Source of the DNA: CBDBON01 sp965208395
GTDB taxonomy: Bacteria; Chloroflexota; Dehalococcoidia; Lucifugimonadales; CBDBON01
Assembly (NCBI GenBank): GCA_965208395.1
Contig: CBDBON010000003.1
Span: 248,001-312,000, forward strand
Direction: 5' to 3'
DNA: 64,000 nucleotides
Positions 60,356 through 64,000 of this stretch are shown here, in pieces. The position numbers were made by a program, and so were the translations under genes. The notes below the pieces were generated by a model, which worked only from the letters and a program-made list of their open reading frames with translations, was not told the DNA's origin and did not search any database. The first letter of the stretch is position 1; every line of letters begins with the position of its first letter.

Positions 60356-62227
60356 CTAGTCGGGGACGATGGGCAGGACGACATGGGATGGTCTGCCGGC
60401 GTCATGGTAGACCGTGTTATCGGCCGTCGCGATACGGGTGTGACGGCTAACCGGCTCGCCGGTGTTAGGGTTCACGTCGAAACGAGGAAAGTTGGAGCTG
60501 GATATGTCCAACCTGATCCGGTGACCGGCGGCGAAGACATTGGACGTCGGCTCCAGGACTATGTCCACGCGATAGGTCTTGCCCGGATCCAGCAGTTCCG
60601 CCTTGCCGGAGAAGCTCCGGTACCGCGCTCTCACTATGCCGTCGGAGATGTTCAGATGGTATCCGTCCGGGTAGTCGGCAGACGGGGGGTATATGTCCAG
60701 CAGCTTGGCTGTAAAGTCGGTATCCGGCGCCGTGGACGAGACCCACAGCCTTACAGTGATGGGGCCCGTCAGCTCCATGTCCCGGTCCAGGGGGGCGGTC
60801 TCGAACGCCAATACGTCCCCCCGATCCGAGAGAGGGCCGTAGGGAGGCGCGCATCCAAAGCCTCCAGGTGATGTCGCCTGGTGCGTCGCGCCCGGAGGGA
60901 TTATCGGTCGTCTGACGTATGAGGTCTGGTCTCCGTCACCAACGAGGACCAGCTCGGAGAGGCCCGACAGGTTTCCTCCCAGCGTCGGCACGGGACTCTG
61001 AGGATCGAACCGGTAGCAGCTGGCGCCGCCGTCCGGGCCCGGAGGCTCAGGGAGGAGCCTGTTGTCGGGGTGCAGGAAGTAGGGAGTGTACAGCGTCCGG
61101 GACAGCGGCCACGCCATCTCGTCCCGCCACCTTCCGCCGTGGTCGAGGCGCCCGTCCGCGTTCTTGCGGCCGCTTCCTCCGCCCATGACGAACAGCCTGA
61201 TCGGCAGCTCGTGGTCTATGCCGTTGTCGACTCCCTTCAGCGTGTGGTCAAATCGGCGCAGAAGCCAGTCGTTGAAGTCGGCAGCAAGGTTTCCGTCGAC
61301 GCTGGCCGTCTGGCCAAAATCGGCGTCTCCCGCGTACGTGAGCGAATGCCCACCGTGCGTCCACGGTCCCATTAGCAGCCTGATCGGCCCCCTCTTCCGG
61401 CGGGAGAGCTCCGTGAACTGGGTCACGGTGGCCCGCGACCAGGAGTCGTACCAGCCGCCGACGAGGAAGACCGGCACGTCCGCGTGCTGGTCCATGTGAG
61501 CCTCGACATCGAAGCTGGGATTGGCCCAGTACTCGTCGTAGTCGCCGCGCGTCATGAAGTCCAGCACCCAACGTTCATAGTCGGGGAGGAGGGACAGGGG
61601 CGACTTTCCCTTTTCTATCGGCAGCCTGCACAGCCATTCCCGTATCGACGCGGACTTGAGTTTCTCGCCTATCGTCGGGTCCAGGCGCGACTCCTTACTG
61701 TCGGCGCCGAGCCAGAATCCGACCGTGAAGAACTTGAGCTGGAACGCGCCGTCGTGTCTCAGGCCATACGAGTAGACGTTGGACGGACCGTACATTGGCA
61801 CCATGGCCGAGAGGTGGGGCGGCGCCTGCGTAGCCATCGCGCTCTGCACCTGGGAGAGGTACGATCCTCCCCACGTTCCTATCCTGCCGTTGCTCCAGCT
61901 CTGAGACGCCAGCCACTCGACGGTGTCGAAGCCGTCCTCCGCCTCGTCCGCCATGTGGTAGTAGTCGCCCTCAGAGTTGAACCTGCCGCGGCAGTCCTGG
62001 ATCGCCGCGACATATCCCCGCCTGCAGAAGAACTCGGCGGGGCGCTTCTGCGACTCGTCCGACTTGTCGTAGATGGTGCGGACGAGTATGACCGGGAACC
62101 GGCCGCTGCGCAGGCCGATCCCGAACGTGGGCCGGTAGATGTCCGTGGCGAGAAGCGTACCGTCGCGCATCGGCACCATGACGTCCCTGTCCACGACCAT
62201 GCGATAGTTACCTTCGGATCGACTCAC
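60356..62227 (-). CDS. CocE/NonD-family hydrolase (S15 type), long form
   Basis: 623 residues. VMVPMRDGTLLATDIYRP and VRTIYDKSDE open the family. AAIQDCRGRFNSEGDYYHMADEAEDGFDTVEWLASQSWSNGRIG leads to the nucleophile in TWGGSYLSQVQ. The C-terminal domain ends HRIRLDISSSNFPRFDVNPNTGEP. The order of motifs matches the shorter enzyme at 36218-37897, but the two are only moderately similar. GTG 62227 has AGAGAGG close by; ATG 62200 with AAGG is an alternative. Acts on esters or amides; substrate unknown. Downstream of hydantoinase B on the same strand with a 118-base gap. Confidence 0.92.
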   Translation of the reverse strand: MSRSEGNYRMVVDRDVMVPMRDGTLLATDIYRPTFGIGLRSGRFPVILVRTIYDKSDESQKRPAEFFCRRGYVAAIQDCRGRFNSEGDYYHMADEAEDGFDTVEWLASQSWSNGRIGTWGGSYLSQVQSAMATQAPPHLSAMVPMYGPSNVYSYGLRHDGAFQLKFFTVGFWLGADSKESRLDPTIGEKLKSASIREWLCRLPIEKGKSPLSLLPDYERWVLDFMTRGDYDEYWANPSFDVEAHMDQHADVPVFLVGGWYDSWSRATVTQFTELSRRKRGPIRLLMGPWTHGGHSLTYAGDADFGQTASVDGNLAADFNDWLLRRFDHTLKGVDNGIDHELPIRLFVMGGGSGRKNADGRLDHGGRWRDEMAWPLSRTLYTPYFLHPDNRLLPEPPGPDGGASCYRFDPQSPVPTLGGNLSGLSELVLVGDGDQTSYVRRPIIPPGATHQATSPGGFGCAPPYGPLSDRGDVLAFETAPLDRDMELTGPITVRLWVSSTAPDTDFTAKLLDIYPPSADYPDGYHLNISDGIVRARYRSFSGKAELLDPGKTYRVDIVLEPTSNVFAAGHRIRLDISSSNFPRFDVNPNTGEPVSRHTRIATADNTVYHDAGRPSHVVLPIVPD

Positions 62228-62345
62228 GACCTCTCTCCGACTAGCTCGCGACCCGCGATCCCCGGTGGGAGGGGCGAAGCTCCTCCGCGGAGGGTGCGTA
62301 ACCTGCCCTCACACATCTCAATCCTGCCCGTCCTGTGTATCCATG

Positions 62346-64000
62346 TCACTTGCCTCTCAGCCTGGCGGTCTCCTCCTCGTCGACCGTGAGTGTTGCGGGG
62401 TCGACGGCTACGCCGTACACATCACGGGCCCTTTCGGCGGACACGAGTCCGGCAGCCGTATCCGCTAGAACGGCTGCGGCGTCTCTGCGCATCGGATCGC
62501 CCCAGCCTCCTCCTCCAGGCGTCTGAGTCTCGATGAGATGGTCACCGCCCACATATGTGGTCACCTTCGACTTAAGAGCCTGTCGGACTCCCTCCGGGTC
62601 CGTGATGGTGCATCTCATCCCGGAGGCCGCCCGGCCGCCGAACAGGCCCCAGGGCGTGACCTCACTCCTGTCGGAGCTCTGAGTGAGAATCACCTCTGCG
62701 CTGAGCACCCGCAGCGACCGCCTCATGCCCATTCCGCCGCGGTACTGGCCCGCGCCCTCGGTGTCCGGCACCACCCCGTAGGCTTCGACACGCAGCGGAT
62801 AGGCGGCTTCGATGGCTTCGACCGGCGCGTTCCGGGTGTTGGTCATGTGGTTCTGTACCGCGTCCATACCGTCCTGTCCGCGCATCGCCCCCTGCCCGCC
62901 CGCGTAGGTCTCTATGTATTGGAAGTACGATCTGTTGCGCGGGTCGATCCCTCCAACGTTGAGCAGGTTCATCGTGCCCGAGGATGCGGCCAGGACGCGC
63001 TCCGGTATCGCCTCGGCCAGCGCCCCTATGATCGTGTCCACGATACGCTGCGTCGTTATGATGTTGGCGTTGCACACCGCCTGGGGATAGGTGGCGGAGA
63101 GCATGCTGCCCTCCCGCGTGACTATCTCGATCGGACGGTACGCCCCGGCATTTGCCGGCAGGTCGGGGTCGAGCACGGCCTTGAGCACGTAGTAGACGCA
63201 GGCGGCCACCGAAGGGGGGCGGCAGTTGAGCGGCCCCCGCACCGCGTCGTCGGTATCTGTAAAATCCAGCCGGATCGAGTCACCCTTCGCGTCGATGGAC
63301 ACGCGTATAGAGTGAAGATCGTCTCCGATGCCGTCGCCCTCCATCACGTCTTCGAACCGGTAGCTGCCCACCGGAATGGCGCTGAGTGCGGCGCGCATGC
63401 GACGCTCCGAATAGTCGAGCATCTCCTGAAGGTAGCTCTGCACGGTGTCGACGCCGTATTTATCTGCGAGCTTGGCAAGCTCCAGCGCGCCCACCGCATT
63501 GCCGGCGTACTGCGCCTCGAGGTCGCCTCTCACTTCGAAGCCGGTCCTCACATTCTGTTCCATCACAGCCCACAGGTCGCGGTCCAGCCTGCCCTTCCTG
63601 AACATCTTGACCGGGGGGATCTGCAGACCTTCCTGATATATCTCGGTGACGCCGAAGGGCATCGATCCGGGGGCGTATCCGCCCATGTCGACGTGATGAG
63701 CCTGGTTCGCCGCAATAGCGATGATCCTGCCTTCGTAAAATATGGGCGAGATGATGCTCATGTCATTGAGATGCCCCGGACCGGCCGGATAGGGAAGGTT
63801 GAAGATGATGGCGTCGCCGGGCTCCATCTCGTCGAGAGGATAGGCTTGAGTGGCCGTCCGTACGGCCCCGTGCATAGTGCCGAGATGTACGGGCGTTCCG
63901 CTGTCACTCTGGGCGACCACGTCACCGCTCGTTGTGTATATGGCGCACGAGCAGTCACGCCGGTCCTTGATGTTGGTGGAGTAGCTGGACCTGACGAGTG
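62346..64000 (-). CDS. hyuB: Hydantoinase/5-oxoprolinase B subunit (runs off right edge)
   Basis: The frame is open to the window end: before GTG 63920 it reads STNIKDRRDCSCAIYTTSGD, which matches the HyuB motif 'S-NIKERRD-SCA', so the true start lies outside. Further signatures: GDAIIFNLPYPAGPGHLNDMS, ANQAHHVDMGGYAPGSMPFG, YQEGLQIPPVKMF, and NVRTGFEVRGDLEAQYAGNA. The C-terminus TPGGGGWGDPMRRD is the standard family ending. HyuB acts with HyuA in ATP-dependent opening of hydantoin or oxoproline rings. The matching HyuA is presumably upstream, outside the window. Confidence 0.93.
   Translation of the reverse strand, partial: LVRSSYSTNIKDRRDCSCAIYTTSGDVVAQSDSGTPVHLGTMHGAVRTATQAYPLDEMEPGDAIIFNLPYPAGPGHLNDMSIISPIFYEGRIIAIAANQAHHVDMGGYAPGSMPFGVTEIYQEGLQIPPVKMFRKGRLDRDLWAVMEQNVRTGFEVRGDLEAQYAGNAVGALELAKLADKYGVDTVQSYLQEMLDYSERRMRAALSAIPVGSYRFEDVMEGDGIGDDLHSIRVSIDAKGDSIRLDFTDTDDAVRGPLNCRPPSVAACVYYVLKAVLDPDLPANAGAYRPIEIVTREGSMLSATYPQAVCNANIITTQRIVDTIIGALAEAIPERVLAASSGTMNLLNVGGIDPRNRSYFQYIETYAGGQGAMRGQDGMDAVQNHMTNTRNAPVEAIEAAYPLRVEAYGVVPDTEGAGQYRGGMGMRRSLRVLSAEVILTQSSDRSEVTPWGLFGGRAASGMRCTITDPEGVRQALKSKVTTYVGGDHLIETQTPGGGGWGDPMRRDAAAVLADTAAGLVSAERARDVYGVAVDPATLTVDEEETARLRGK

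Noticed and set aside
1..64000. CRISPR arrays or phage-defence systems
   Set aside because: No array of regularly spaced repeats and no Cas, restriction or toxin-antitoxin genes were seen.
1..64000. HyuA (left edge) and HyuB (right edge) as one operon
   Set aside because: They lie more than 60 kb apart; each probably has its own partner beyond the window.

Overview
The window is 64 kb of dense, GC-rich bacterial DNA with no rRNA and a single tRNA. The gene content fits a marine or soil Chloroflexota of the SAR202 type (Dehalococcoidia). It has four luciferase-like flavin (LLM) monooxygenases, an enolase-superfamily dehydratase, two CocE/NonD hydrolases, hydantoinase A and B subunits, several SDRs and glutamate-semialdehyde-aminomutase-like PLP enzymes, and peptide ABC transporters with lipoprotein binding proteins. 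GTG and TTG starts with good Shine-Dalgarno sites are common. This placement is an inference from gene content; no phylogenetic marker gene is present.

Layout. 1-3.6 kb: the N-terminal part of hydantoinase A (minus strand, running off the left edge), a PEBP-family lipoprotein, a DCC-family thiol protein, a DM13 membrane protein and a small conserved-looking protein. 4.2-8.6 kb: a four-gene cobalamin operon, cbiB-cobD-cobQ-pduX, making and attaching the aminopropanol arm; pduX carries a one-base frameshift. 8.8-13.6 kb: a membrane protein, a DUF2207-like membrane protein with a 90-bp tandem repeat, a DinB/DfsB-like protein and an FAD amine-oxidase/desaturase-like enzyme. 13.8-38.7 kb: a catabolic region. 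It holds a five-gene minus-strand operon (aminotransferase, PNPOx-like, alpha/beta hydrolase, LLM monooxygenase, enolase), FMN alpha-hydroxyacid oxidase plus LLM, a phosphodiesterase/alkaline-phosphatase-like enzyme, a metallophosphoesterase, a second class III aminotransferase, a free-standing 5'-3' exonuclease, a secernin-like hydrolase, a fourth LLM enzyme, a SelA-like PLP enzyme, a phosphotriesterase-SDR-epimerase operon, another SDR, an NMT1-like lipoprotein and a CocE hydrolase. 38.8-49 kb: a PQQ-type beta-propeller, an SDR, and two peptide/nickel-type ABC cassettes (binding protein, DppB, DppC), neither with an ATPase gene. 49.5-52.3 kb: a HAD hydrolase, an NCS2 nucleobase permease with a C-terminal histidine-kinase-like ATPase domain, and tRNA-Leu(UAG). 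52.6-64 kb: two giant tandem sortilin/BNR beta-propeller proteins with a nearly identical 5' portion, a class IV aminotransferase, a second CocE hydrolase and hydantoinase B (running off the right edge).

How it fits together: import of peptides or other small organics (ABC cassettes, NCS2 permease), flavin-dependent oxygenation (LLM, FMN oxidase), hydrolysis (CocE, alpha/beta hydrolase, phosphotriesterase, hydantoinase), and transamination or dehydration (PLP enzymes, enolase, SDRs). This looks like a generalist degrader of complex organic matter. Substrates cannot be read from the sequence.

Structural points of interest: an exact 40-bp copy of the 5' half of tRNA-Leu, with its promoter, lies 38.6 kb from the intact gene in direct orientation; both ABC operons have a perfect palindrome placed just after the binding-protein gene; dispersed REP-like palindromes occur; and the tandem propeller genes show a gene-conversion mosaic.
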